This document shows positions 1 through 7,018 of a stretch of DNA of 9,988 bases, in pieces. A program made the position numbers and the translations under genes. How positions within the stretch are numbered: the first letter of the stretch is position 1; every line of letters begins with the position of its first letter. The notes beneath the pieces were generated by a model. It was not told the origin of the DNA, did no database searches, and saw nothing but the letters and a program-made list of their open reading frames with translations. Source of the stretch: Flavobacteriaceae bacterium UBA7446 (GTDB lineage: Bacteria; Bacteroidota; Bacteroidia; Flavobacteriales; Flavobacteriaceae); NCBI GenBank assembly GCA_002478685.1, contig DLPY01000005.1:1-9988 (forward strand), given 5' to 3'.

Positions 1-1977
1 TGGATGGAGCAAGAACAAGAACGCGGAATCACTATTACTTCTGCTGCTACAACTTGTGAGTGGACCTTCCCAACCGAGCAAGGTAAAGCTGTTGAAGGGG
101 CAAAACCATACCATTTTAATATTATCGATACTCCAGGTCACGTTGACTTTACCGTTGAGGTAAACCGTTCACTTCGTGTTTTAGACGGACTTGTGTTTTT
201 GTTTTCTGCTGTTGATGGAGTAGAGCCTCAATCTGAAACCAATTGGCGTTTGGCAGACAATTATAAAGTGCCGCGCATGGGTTTTGTAAATAAAATGGAT
301 CGTCAAGGATCAAACTTTCTTAATGTATGCACACAAGTTCGTGAAATGCTAAAGTCTAACGCTGTGCCAATCGTACTTCCTATTGGCGATGAAGATAACT
401 TTAAAGGATGTGTTGATTTGGTTAAAAACCGCGCAATCATCTGGCACGAAGAAAACATGGGCGCTACATTTGATGTAGTAGACATCCCTGAGGAAATGAA
501 AAATGACGTTGAAAAATTCCGTGGCGAACTTATTGAAGCCGTTGCAGAATACGACGAAAATCTATTAGAAAAATATTTTGAAGACCCTGATAGTATTTCT
601 GAGGATGAAGTACACAATGCATTGCGTGCAGCTACCCAAGACATGAGCATTATCCCTATGGTTTGTGGTTCTGCATTTAAAAATAAAGGGGTTCAGTTTT
701 TGTTGGATGCTGTTTGCCGCTATTTACCTTCTCCTGAAGATAAAGAGGCTATTATAGGTACCAACCCGGATACAGGTGCTGAAATTTCACGTATGCCTTC
801 TGTAAATGATCCGTTCGCAGCTTTGGCATTTAAAATTGCTACAGATCCATTTGTTGGTCGTTTGGCATTTTTCCGCGCTTACTCTGGTCGTTTGGATGCG
901 GGTTCTTATGTGTTGAATAATCGTTCCGGAAACAAAGAACGTATTTCACGTATTTACCAAATGCACGCCAACAAGCAGAATTCTATTGATTTTATCGAGG
1001 CTGGAGATATTGGTGCTGCAGTAGGTTTTAAAGACATAAAGACCGGAGATACGCTTTCTGCTGAAAAATCACCTATAATTTTGGAAAGTATGGACTTCCC
1101 TGACCCTGTAATTGGTATTGCAGTGGAGCCAAAAACCAAATCTGACGTTGATAAGTTAGGGATGGCGTTAGCAAAACTTGCTGAAGAGGATCCAACCTTC
1201 CAAGTAAAAACCGATGAGGCTTCTGGACAGACGATTATTTCGGGCATGGGTGAGCTCCACCTAGATATTATTGTTGACCGCCTTAAACGTGAATTTAAAG
1301 TTGACGTAAACCAAGGTCAGCCGCAAGTAGAGTACAAAGAAGCGATTACAACTTCTACCAACCACCGTGAGGTTTATAAAAAGCAGTCGGGTGGTCGTGG
1401 TAAGTTTGCCGATATTGTGTTTACCCTCGAGCCTGCCGAAGAAGGAAAATCAGGTCTTGAGTTTGTTAACGAAATCAAAGGGGGTAACGTTCCAAAAGAA
1501 TATATCCCATCGGTAGAAAAAGGCTTTAAGGAAGCAATGAAAAACGGCCCATTGGCTGGTTTTGAGGTTGACGCCATCAAGGTTACCCTAAAAGACGGTT
1601 CGTTCCACCCTGTGGATTCGGATTCGCTTTCATTTGAATTGGCTGCAAAAATTGGATATAAAGCCGCCGCGAAAGCTGCTGGTGCCGTCATCATGGAGCC
1701 GATAATGAAATTAGAGGTACTAACTCCTGAAGAAAACATGGGAGATATTGTAGGTGACCTTAACCGTCGTCGCGGTCAAGTGAATAGCATGGATGATCGT
1801 GCTGGTTCTAAGGTTGTTAAAGCCAATGTGCCACTTTCTGAAATGTTTGGATATGTAACGTCGTTGCGTACCCTTTCATCTGGTCGTGCAACTTCTACTA
1901 TGGAGTTTTCCCACTATGAAGAAACGCCACAAAATATTTCATCTGATGTAATTGCTGCCGCATCAGGTCAGAGCTAA
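1..1977 (+). CDS. fusA: Elongation factor G, 5' partial
   Basis: EF-G is the cytoplasmic GTPase that drives translocation of tRNA and mRNA on the ribosome and helps RRF recycle it. The frame is open from base 1 (a Trp codon), and the first Met at base 4 is internal: the WMEQEQERG motif sits near residue 52 in E. coli EF-G. About 50-57 N-terminal residues, including the P-loop, are therefore outside the window. Counting from that Met, visible landmarks are switch I (RGITIT, ~7-12), DTPGHVDF with the catalytic His (42-49), NKMD for guanine recognition (96-99), GSA (222-224), domain II (~270-370), domain III with MGELHLDIIVDRLKREF (415-431), domain IV from SGGRGKFAD (~462) and domain V ending near GRATSTMEFSHYEETP. 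All GTPase motifs are intact, so this looks like the housekeeping copy, not a degenerate paralogue. It ends with TAA 11 bases before rpsJ. Confidence 0.98.
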   Translation, partial: WMEQEQERGITITSAATTCEWTFPTEQGKAVEGAKPYHFNIIDTPGHVDFTVEVNRSLRVLDGLVFLFSAVDGVEPQSETNWRLADNYKVPRMGFVNKMDRQGSNFLNVCTQVREMLKSNAVPIVLPIGDEDNFKGCVDLVKNRAIIWHEENMGATFDVVDIPEEMKNDVEKFRGELIEAVAEYDENLLEKYFEDPDSISEDEVHNALRAATQDMSIIPMVCGSAFKNKGVQFLLDAVCRYLPSPEDKEAIIGTNPDTGAEISRMPSVNDPFAALAFKIATDPFVGRLAFFRAYSGRLDAGSYVLNNRSGNKERISRIYQMHANKQNSIDFIEAGDIGAAVGFKDIKTGDTLSAEKSPIILESMDFPDPVIGIAVEPKTKSDVDKLGMALAKLAEEDPTFQVKTDEASGQTIISGMGELHLDIIVDRLKREFKVDVNQGQPQVEYKEAITTSTNHREVYKKQSGGRGKFADIVFTLEPAEEGKSGLEFVNEIKGGNVPKEYIPSVEKGFKEAMKNGPLAGFEVDAIKVTLKDGSFHPVDSDSLSFELAAKIGYKAAAKAAGAVIMEPIMKLEVLTPEENMGDIVGDLNRRRGQVNSMDDRAGSKVVKANVPLSEMFGYVTSLRTLSSGRATSTMEFSHYEETPQNISSDVIAAASGQS

Positions 1978-1988
1978 ATAGAGAATCG

Positions 1989-2294
1989 ATGAGTCAAAAA
2001 ATTAGAATTAAACTTAAATCGTACGACTATAATTTGGTAGATCGCTCTGCCGAGAAAATTGTAAAAACCGTAAAGTCAACGGGTGCTGTGGTGACGGGTC
2101 CCATTCCATTACCAACACACAAAAAACTTTTTACGGTATTGCGCTCACCACACGTAAATAAAAAGTCCCGTGAGCAGTTTCAGCTTAGCTCGTACAAGCG
2201 TTTGTTGGACATTTACAGTTCTTCATCCAAGACCATTGATGCCTTGATGAAGTTAGAGTTGCCTAGCGGGGTAGAAGTAGAAATTAAAGTATAA
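1989..2294 (+). CDS. rpsJ: 30S ribosomal protein S10 (uS10)
   Basis: S10 is a late-assembling protein of the 30S head and, in well-studied bacteria, also the NusE partner of NusB and NusG that links transcription to translation. The product is 101 residues, matching the usual ~101-105. The conserved block GPIPLPTHKKLFTVL followed by RSPHVNKKSREQF (residues 37-64) forms the long loop that reaches into the 30S head. The following segment, SSYKRLLDIYSSSSKTIDAL (67-86), is typical of Bacteroidota. ATG at 1989 is the only sensible start, as the protein begins at the family's normal N-terminus. The preceding bases (GAGAATCG) contain no good Shine-Dalgarno sequence. It lies 11 bases after fusA, so it is most likely co-transcribed and coupled to it. 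Confidence 0.98.
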   Translation: MSQKIRIKLKSYDYNLVDRSAEKIVKTVKSTGAVVTGPIPLPTHKKLFTVLRSPHVNKKSREQFQLSSYKRLLDIYSSSSKTIDALMKLELPSGVEVEIKV

Positions 2295-2306
2295 CATCCG
2301 AAGGGA
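1989..2306 (+). other. str-S10 junction, rpsJ and its downstream gap
   Basis: In this segment the fusA cluster runs directly into the S10 cluster. Only 11 bases separate fusA from rpsJ, leaving no room for a tuf gene, a promoter or the structured S10 leader known from E. coli. The gap after rpsJ (2295-2321, 27 bases) is the longest in the window; it holds a purine-rich AGGGAG at 2302-2307 and no promoter-like or terminator-like element that I can see. Confidence 0.6.
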
Positions 2307-2307
2307 G
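2302..2307 (+). promoter_or_regulatory. Possible Shine-Dalgarno-like site before rplC
   Basis: AGGGAG in the longest intergenic gap would pair in part with a standard anti-Shine-Dalgarno sequence. It lies 14 bases before the rplC ATG, longer than the usual 5-9. Bacteroidota seldom rely on this pairing, so it may only be chance purine richness. Confidence 0.25.
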
Positions 2308-2321
2308 AAAAAATTCAGATT

Positions 2322-2939
2322 ATGTCTGGTTTAATAGGTAGAAAAATTGGTATGACAAGCATCTTTGACGAGAATGGGAAGAACCTTCCATGTACCGTTA
2401 TTGAAGCAGGTCCTTGTGTCGTAACGCAAGTTCGTACTAAAGAAGTTGATGGATACCAAGCGTTGCAGTTAGGTTTTGATGACAAGGCCGAGCGAAATGT
2501 AACTAAAGCAGCTGGAGGTCACTTCAAAAAAGCAAGTACAGCGCCTAAGCGTAAGCTTGTAGAATTTCAAGGTTTTGAAGATGATTATAAACTTGGAGAC
2601 ACCATTACTGTGGATTATTTTACAGCAGGAGAGTTTGTGGACATTACAGGTACTTCTAAAGGAAAAGGATTTCAAGGAGTTGTAAAGCGCCATGGTTTTG
2701 GCGGTGTTGGTCAAGCCACACATGGTCAGCATAACCGTCTACGCGCACCAGGATCAATAGGTGCTGCTTCATATCCAGCTCGTGTATTCAAAGGAATGCG
2801 CATGGCAGGTCAAACAGGAAACGAAAAAGTTACCGTACAAAACTTACGTGTACTAAAAGTAGTTCCTGAAAAAAACTTAATAGTGGTTAAAGGCTGTGTT
2901 CCTGGTCACAAAAATGCGTTTATTTTAATTCGTAAGTAA
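2322..2939 (+). CDS. rplC: 50S ribosomal protein L3 (uL3)
   Basis: L3 is one of the first proteins to bind 23S rRNA; its long extension reaches close to the peptidyl transferase centre. The product is 205 residues, near the family norm of ~205-210. Landmarks are GLIGRKIGMTSIFDENG at the N-terminus (3-19), TSKGKGFQGVVKRHGF (111-126), ATHGQHNRLRAPGSIG (132-147) and VFKGMRMAGQTGNEKVTVQN (155-174). Odd point: the glutamine methylated by PrmB in E. coli (Q150, in a GQNQTPG context) is not there, since the equivalent stretch reads GAASYPAR with Ser at 150. The start follows the largest gap in the operon, and the stop TAA shares its last A with the rplD ATG, suggesting coupled translation. Confidence 0.98.
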   Translation: MSGLIGRKIGMTSIFDENGKNLPCTVIEAGPCVVTQVRTKEVDGYQALQLGFDDKAERNVTKAAGGHFKKASTAPKRKLVEFQGFEDDYKLGDTITVDYFTAGEFVDITGTSKGKGFQGVVKRHGFGGVGQATHGQHNRLRAPGSIGAASYPARVFKGMRMAGQTGNEKVTVQNLRVLKVVPEKNLIVVKGCVPGHKNAFILIRK

Positions 2940-2941
2940 TG
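2937..2941 (+). other. TAATG stop/start overlap, rplC-rplD
   Basis: The rplC TAA and the rplD ATG share one base. A terminating ribosome could restart at once, which would tie L4 synthesis to L3 in near-equal amounts. The overlap is read directly; the coupling is inferred. Confidence 0.7.
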
Positions 2942-3568
2942 AAAGTTGCAGTAGTTGATATTAACGGAAAAGAAACTGGACGCACCATCGTGCTTGACAA
3001 AGCTGTATTTGCGATAGAGCCAAACGAGCATGCTGTATATTTGGATGTAAAACAATATTTGGCACATCAGCGTCAAGGTACGCACAAAGCCAAAGAACGT
3101 GCTGAGATTACGGCTAGTACACGTAAAATCAAACGTCAAAAAGGTACTGGTACTGCCCGTGCGGGAAGTATCAAAAACCCATTGTTTCGTGGTGGCGGTC
3201 GTGTGTTCGGACCTCGTGTTCGTTCATACAACCAAAAGGTGAACAAAAACGTAAAACGCTTAGCACGCAAGTCTGCGTTTAGCCTCAAGGCAAAACAACA
3301 AAACATCACGGTTGTAGAAGACTTTCAATTTGATGCACCGAAAACTAAATCGTTTCAAGCAGCGCTCAGCGCACTGGGAATTGCCGACAAGAAATCACTT
3401 TGGGTATTGGGTGCACCAAACCAGAATGTTTATTTGGCGGGAAGAAACCTTAGCTCTGCAGAAGTGCTTACAAACGATGAGTTAAACACATATAAAATTA
3501 TGAATGCGCAGCATTTGGTACTTGCGGAAAGTTCCGTGGCTGCAATTGAAGCTAATCTGAGTAAATAA
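2939..3568 (+). CDS. rplD: 50S ribosomal protein L4 (uL4)
   Basis: L4 is an early 23S-binding protein whose extended loop lines the narrow part of the peptide exit tunnel with L22. The product is 209 residues (family ~200-210). The tunnel loop spans about residues 60-98, with RQKGTGTARAGS (66-77), IKNPLFRGGGRVFGPR (78-93) and SYNQKVNKN (96-104), and looks wild type, with no sign of a macrolide-resistance deletion. The C-terminal globular part includes LVLAESSVAAIEA. In E. coli L4 also represses its own operon through a leader before rpsJ; that leader has no room here, so any such control must act elsewhere. The start overlaps the rplC stop by one base and there is no Shine-Dalgarno sequence. 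Confidence 0.98.
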   Translation: MKVAVVDINGKETGRTIVLDKAVFAIEPNEHAVYLDVKQYLAHQRQGTHKAKERAEITASTRKIKRQKGTGTARAGSIKNPLFRGGGRVFGPRVRSYNQKVNKNVKRLARKSAFSLKAKQQNITVVEDFQFDAPKTKSFQAALSALGIADKKSLWVLGAPNQNVYLAGRNLSSAEVLTNDELNTYKIMNAQHLVLAESSVAAIEANLSK

Positions 3569-3574
3569 CACACG

Positions 3575-3865
3575 ATGAGTATTTTGCTAAAACCTGTCAT
3601 TACCGAAAAAGCTACCCGCGAAAGTGAGTTGCGCAACCGTTATACGTTTTTGGTAAACCCAAAAGCAAATAAGGTAGAGATTAAAAAGGCGGTTGAGGCT
3701 GCTTATGGTGTTACTGTAGAAAAAGTGCGTACGCTTAACTACGGACCAGAAAGACGATCACGCTATACCAAAAACGGTATTCAGCATTCGAAAACCAACG
3801 CTACCAAACGCGCAGTTGTGGAAGTAGCAGAGGGGGAAAACATTGATTTTTATAGTAATTTATAA
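3575..3865 (+). CDS. rplW: 50S ribosomal protein L23 (uL23)
   Basis: L23 sits at the rim of the peptide exit tunnel and is the main docking site for trigger factor and the signal recognition particle. The 96-residue product fits the family (~95-100). Landmarks are LLKPVITEKATRESE (4-18), YTFLVNPKANKVEIKKAVE (23-41) and VEKVRTLNYGPERRSR (48-63), followed by a basic internal loop (TKNGIQHSKTNATKRA) and a short acidic C-terminal end. The start is 6 bases after rplD, in the sequence ACACACG, with no Shine-Dalgarno match. Gene order rplD-rplW-rplB is the standard S10 order. Confidence 0.97.
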   Translation: MSILLKPVITEKATRESELRNRYTFLVNPKANKVEIKKAVEAAYGVTVEKVRTLNYGPERRSRYTKNGIQHSKTNATKRAVVEVAEGENIDFYSNL

Positions 3866-3874
3866 ATCCATAGG

Positions 3875-4699
3875 ATGTCAGTTAGAAAACTCAAACCTAT
3901 AACTCCTGGACAGCGCGGTAGAGTGGTAAATGGAAACGACGCCATCACCACTGATAAGCCGGAGAAAAGCTTGCTTGCTCCGAAAAAACGCTCAGGTGGT
4001 CGTAACAACAGCGGACGCATGACTTCTCGCTACATTGGTGGTGGACACAAGAAACGTTATCGCATTATTGATTTTAAGCGCAACCGTTTTGACGCTTCTG
4101 CTGAGGTTAAAACGATCGAGTATGATCCAAATCGCTCTGCATTTATTGCACTTACTCAGTTTGCCGATGGAGAAAAGCGTTACATTATTGCGCAAGCTGG
4201 ACTTAAAGTTGGTCAAGAAGTGGTTTCTGGTGATAAAGTACAACCGGAAATTGGGAATGCGATGCCATTGGCTAACATTCCTTTGGGTACGATTATTTCA
4301 TGTATTGAATTACACCCAGGACAAGGAGCAACCATTGCACGAAGCGCAGGTGCTTTTGCACAGCTAATGGCGCGTGATGGCAAGTTTGCAACAATTAAAT
4401 TGCCATCTGGTGAAACGCGCATGATTTTGACAACTTGTTTGGCTACTATCGGTACGATTTCAAATTCAGATCATCAGTTGGTGGTTTCTGGAAAGGCGGG
4501 TCGCAGCCGCTGGTTGGGTCGTCGCCCAAGAACTCGCCCAGTTGTGATGAACCCAGTAGACCACCCCATGGGTGGTGGAGAAGGGCGTGCTTCGGGTGGG
4601 CATCCACGTTCGCGTAATGGTATTCCTGCAAAAGGATATCGTACACGCAACAAAAACAAGTCGTCTAACAAGTATATTATTGAACGTAGAAAAAAATAA
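3875..4699 (+). CDS. rplB: 50S ribosomal protein L2 (uL2)
   Basis: L2 is a primary 23S-binding protein required for subunit association and for forming an active peptidyl transferase centre. The 274-residue product is the normal size (~272-277). The N-terminal region has GGRNNSGRMTSRYIGGGHKK (41-60) and YRIIDFKRN (62-70); the OB-like and SH3-like middle runs to about 200. The C-terminal extension carries NPVDHPMGGGEG with His230, equivalent to the functionally important E. coli H229. The next His of the E. coli motif (DHPH) is replaced by Met232; from memory this is usual in Bacteroidota. It ends in a basic tail, IIERRKK. ATG at 3875 directly follows TAGG, too close to act as a normal Shine-Dalgarno sequence. 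rpsS begins 3 bases after the stop. Confidence 0.98.
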   Translation: MSVRKLKPITPGQRGRVVNGNDAITTDKPEKSLLAPKKRSGGRNNSGRMTSRYIGGGHKKRYRIIDFKRNRFDASAEVKTIEYDPNRSAFIALTQFADGEKRYIIAQAGLKVGQEVVSGDKVQPEIGNAMPLANIPLGTIISCIELHPGQGATIARSAGAFAQLMARDGKFATIKLPSGETRMILTTCLATIGTISNSDHQLVVSGKAGRSRWLGRRPRTRPVVMNPVDHPMGGGEGRASGGHPRSRNGIPAKGYRTRNKNKSSNKYIIERRKK

Positions 4700-4702
4700 A
4701 TA

Positions 4703-4981
4703 ATGGCTCGATCACTAAAAAAAGGACCTTACGTACATCATAGCTTGGTAAAGAAAGTGCAAGCCAATGTGGAATCTGGTAAGAAAGCTGTAATCAAAAC
4801 TTGGTCACGTGCTTCTATGATTACACCTGATTTTGTTGGTCAAACGATTGCCGTTCATAACGGTCGTCAGTTTGTTCCTGTATACATAACCGAGAACATG
4901 GTAGGACATAAGTTAGGCGAGTTTTCACCAACGCGTTCGTTCCGTGGTCATGCAGGAGCTAAAAACAAAGGAAAAAAATAA
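4703..4981 (+). CDS. rpsS: 30S ribosomal protein S19 (uS19)
   Basis: S19 lies in the 30S head, pairs with S13 and contacts the large subunit and A-site tRNA region. The 92-residue product is the usual length. The N-terminal block ARSLKKGPYVHHSLVKKV (2-19) and the family signature ITENMVGHKLGEFSPTRSF followed by RGH (62-83) are intact; the C-terminus is a short Lys-rich tail (KNKGKK). It starts 3 bases after rplB in a very A-rich context (AAAAAATAAATA), a type of leader favoured in Bacteroidota in place of a Shine-Dalgarno sequence. rplV follows after 3 bases. Confidence 0.98.
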   Translation: MARSLKKGPYVHHSLVKKVQANVESGKKAVIKTWSRASMITPDFVGQTIAVHNGRQFVPVYITENMVGHKLGEFSPTRSFRGHAGAKNKGKK

Positions 4982-4984
4982 GCC

Positions 4985-5392
4985 ATGGGAGTTCGTAAAA
5001 GAGAAACAGCAGCACAGCTAAAAGAAAACCGAAAGCATATTGCTTTTGCTAAACTAAACGATTGCCCAACATCGCCTCGTAAAATGCGTCTTATGGCGGA
5101 TTTGATTCGCGGCGAAGGTGTTGAAAAGGCCTTGTCTATTTTGCGCTTTAGCGCAAAAGAATCATCACGTCGTTTAGAAAAACTATTACTATCGGCTATT
5201 GCAAATTGGCAAGCCAAAAACGAAGACGCTGATGTTGAAAAAGCAGGTCTTTATGTAAAGGAAATCCGAGTGGATGGTGGTACTATGCTTAAACGCTTGC
5301 GTCCTGCACCACAAGGAAGAGGTCATCGAATTAGAAAACGCTCAAACCACGTAACACTCGTGCTAGGAGCTAAAGATAATGCGCAAAGCTAA
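4985..5392 (+). CDS. rplV: 50S ribosomal protein L22 (uL22)
   Basis: L22 binds all domains of 23S rRNA; its beta-hairpin extends into the exit tunnel opposite L4. The product is 135 residues against 110 in E. coli. By aligning the shared ADLIRG motif (here 38-43), about 17 extra residues lie at the N-terminus (MGVRKRETAAQLKENRK region), with a few more at the C-terminus; from memory, a similar extension is normal in Bacteroidota. The core has TSPRKMRLMADLIRGE (29-44) and SAIANWQAKN (70-79), and the tunnel hairpin is GGTMLKRLRPAPQGRGHRI (98-116), followed by RKRSNHVTLVL. No resistance-type insertion is visible in the hairpin. The only later in-frame Met near the front (Met34) lies inside the conserved core, so ATG at 4985 is the right start. 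Confidence 0.98.
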   Translation: MGVRKRETAAQLKENRKHIAFAKLNDCPTSPRKMRLMADLIRGEGVEKALSILRFSAKESSRRLEKLLLSAIANWQAKNEDADVEKAGLYVKEIRVDGGTMLKRLRPAPQGRGHRIRKRSNHVTLVLGAKDNAQS

Positions 5393-5400
5393 TACCGAAT

Positions 5401-6120
5401 ATGGGACAAAAAACAAATCCAATAGGCAATAGATTAGGTATCATCCGAGGATGGGAATCCAACTGGTACGGAGGAAATGACTACGGCGATAAGTTAGCCG
5501 AAGACGAAAAAATCCGTCGTTATGTTCATGCACGACTTACCAAAGCAAGCGTTTCGCGCGTTATTATTGAACGCACATTAAAACTTGTTACCGTCACTAT
5601 TACCACAGCACGTCCTGGTATTATTATTGGTAAAGGAGGTCAGGAAGTTGACAAACTAAAAGAGGAGCTTAAAAAGATTACTAATAAAGAAGTTCAATTG
5701 AACATTTTTGAAATTAAGCGTCCAGAGCTTGAGGCTCAATTAGTTGCAGCAAGTATTGCACGTCAGATAGAAAGCCGTATTTCATATCGTCGTGCAATTA
5801 AAATGGCAATAGCTGCTGCTATGCGCATGAATGCTGAAGGTATTAAGGTGCAAATTTCAGGTCGTTTGAATGGAGCTGAGATGGCGCGTTCTGAAAGTTA
5901 TAAAGATGGACGTATTCCATTGTCTACTTTCCGAGCAGATATCGATTATGCACTAGTAGAGGCACATACCACTTATGGCCGTTTAGGTATCAAAGTGTGG
6001 ATTATGAAAGGCGAAGTATATGGTAAACGTGAGCTTTCGCCACTAGTGGGTATGAGTTTGGGTGCAGTCAAAGGGAAAAACGAAAAACGCGGTGGACGTA
6101 GTCCTCGCCGCAGAAAATAA
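5401..6120 (+). CDS. rpsC: 30S ribosomal protein S3 (uS3)
   Basis: S3 forms part of the mRNA entry tunnel on the 30S subunit and contributes to ribosomal helicase activity with S4 and S5. The 239-residue product is of normal length. It starts with MGQKTNPIGNRLGIIRGW and contains a type II KH domain with the GKGG loop at 77-80 (RPGIIIGKGGQEVDKL). Basic residues Arg130, Arg131 and Lys134 in SYRRAIK match the E. coli residues (131, 132, 135) linked to mRNA unwinding. The C-terminal domain includes KVQISGRLNGAEMARSE (149-165), FRADIDYALVEAHTTYG (177-193) and GIKVWIMKGE, ending in a short basic tail. It starts 8 bases after rplV with no Shine-Dalgarno match (TACCGAAT). Confidence 0.98.
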   Translation: MGQKTNPIGNRLGIIRGWESNWYGGNDYGDKLAEDEKIRRYVHARLTKASVSRVIIERTLKLVTVTITTARPGIIIGKGGQEVDKLKEELKKITNKEVQLNIFEIKRPELEAQLVAASIARQIESRISYRRAIKMAIAAAMRMNAEGIKVQISGRLNGAEMARSESYKDGRIPLSTFRADIDYALVEAHTTYGRLGIKVWIMKGEVYGKRELSPLVGMSLGAVKGKNEKRGGRSPRRRK

Positions 6121-6130
6121 AGTTTAGGTC

Positions 6131-6550
6131 ATGTTACAACCGAAAAGAACAAAACACCGCAAAATGCAGAAAGGTCGCATGAAAGGCCTATCACAGCGTG
6201 GACATGAATTATCGAATGGCATGTTTGGTATTAAGGCACTTGATTCCAAGTTTATCACCTCGCGCCAAATAGAAGCTGCGCGTATTGCTGCAACACGATA
6301 CATGAAACGTGAAGGTCAGTTGTGGATTAAAATCTTCCCGGATAAACCTATCACTAAAAAACCACTTGAAGTACGTATGGGTAAAGGAAAAGGGGCGCTA
6401 GATCACTACGTCGCTGTAGTAAAGCCAGGACGTATTATGTTTGAGCTTTCGGGAGTGCCTATCGAAGTAGCTAAAGAAGCATTGCGCCTTGCGGCTCAAA
6501 AGCTTCCTGTAAAAACAAAATTTGTTATAGCTCGTGATTACGAAGCATAA
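6131..6550 (+). CDS. rplP: 50S ribosomal protein L16 (uL16)
   Basis: L16 is a late-assembling protein near the A-site tRNA elbow and helps set the peptidyl transferase centre. The 139-residue product fits the family (~136-140). Landmarks are MLQPKRTKHRKMQKGRMKG (1-19), SRQIEAARIAATRYMKREG (44-62), WIKIFPDKPITKKPLEVRMG (65-84) and KGKGALDHYVAVVKPGRIMF (85-104). Arg82 in VRMGKGKG matches the E. coli arginine hydroxylated by YcfD/RoxA; whether the enzyme exists here cannot be seen. The start is preceded by TTTAGGTC, with AGG only 2 bases from the ATG. Confidence 0.98.
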   Translation: MLQPKRTKHRKMQKGRMKGLSQRGHELSNGMFGIKALDSKFITSRQIEAARIAATRYMKREGQLWIKIFPDKPITKKPLEVRMGKGKGALDHYVAVVKPGRIMFELSGVPIEVAKEALRLAAQKLPVKTKFVIARDYEA

Positions 6551-6559
6551 GAATTAGGT

Positions 6560-6757
6560 ATGAAACAAACAGAAATTAACGAATTATCGGTTGAAGAGCT
6601 TAACGAAAAGCTTATGGCTATTCAAAAAAGCTACGAAAGTGCTCGCGCTACGCATGCCCTATCACCACTTGAGAACCCTATTTCTTTACGTGAGCAGCGT
6701 AGAAACATTGCACGTATCAAAACAGCATTAACAAAACGAAATTTAGAACAAGCGTAA
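6560..6757 (+). CDS. rpmC: 50S ribosomal protein L29 (uL29)
   Basis: L29 is a small helical-hairpin protein next to L23 at the tunnel exit, part of the platform for nascent-chain factors. The 65-residue product is the usual size and contains no Cys. The first helix region has INELSVEELNEKLMAIQKSY (6-25); the second carries the family signature LREQRRNIARIKTALTKRN (43-61). The segment between (SPLENPISLRE) is typical of Bacteroidota. It sits between rplP (9-base gap containing TTAGGT, ending right at the ATG) and rpsQ (1-base gap), the canonical S10 order. Confidence 0.97.
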   Translation: MKQTEINELSVEELNEKLMAIQKSYESARATHALSPLENPISLREQRRNIARIKTALTKRNLEQA

Positions 6758-6758
6758 T

Positions 6759-7016
6759 ATGGAAATTAGAAATTTACGTAAAGAACGCATCGGTGTTGTA
6801 ACAAGCAACAAAATGCAAAAATCTATTGTAGTATCCGAAGTAAAACGCGTTAAGCACCCTATGTATGGTAAGTTCGTTTTGAAAACCAAAAAGTACGTAG
6901 CACATGATGAAACAAACGACTGTAACATCGGCGATACAGTAAAAATTATGGAAACACGCCCAATGAGTGCATCAAAATGCTGGCGTTTGGTTGAAATTAT
7001 TGAAAGAGCAAAGTAA
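6759..7016 (+). CDS. rpsQ: 30S ribosomal protein S17 (uS17)
   Basis: S17 is a primary 16S-binding OB-fold protein of the 30S body. The 85-residue product is normal length. Conserved parts are RKERIGVVTSNKMQKSIVV (7-25), KHPMYGKFVLKTKKYVAHDE (32-51), and the NIGDTVKIMETRPMSASKCW (56-75) signature. ATG at 6759 is one base after the rpmC stop (TAATATG), and its own stop overlaps the rplN ATG by one base, so both junctions are suited to reinitiation. It is the last gene of the classical S10 cluster. Confidence 0.98.
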   Translation: MEIRNLRKERIGVVTSNKMQKSIVVSEVKRVKHPMYGKFVLKTKKYVAHDETNDCNIGDTVKIMETRPMSASKCWRLVEIIERAK

Positions 7017-7018
7017 TG
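7014..7018 (+). other. TAATG overlap joining S10 and spc clusters
   Basis: The rpsQ TAA and the rplN ATG share a base. In E. coli this is the boundary between two operons with a separate spc promoter; here there is no intergenic DNA at all, so S10 and spc are one transcriptional and probably one translationally coupled unit. Confidence 0.7.

Noticed and set aside
1374..1739. 121-codon open frame on the - strand inside fusA
   Set aside because: Antisense shadow of EF-G domain IV codons; no family resemblance and no translation signal.
4035..4367. 110-codon open frame on the + strand in another frame of rplB
   Set aside because: The rplB frame encodes clear L2 through the same bases; the second frame is leucine-rich low-information sequence with no recognisable motif.
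4561..4578. Near-palindrome around CCCATGGG within rplB
   Set aside because: It is explained by the codons of the conserved HPMGGGE motif, lies mid-gene, and has no T run to act as a terminator.
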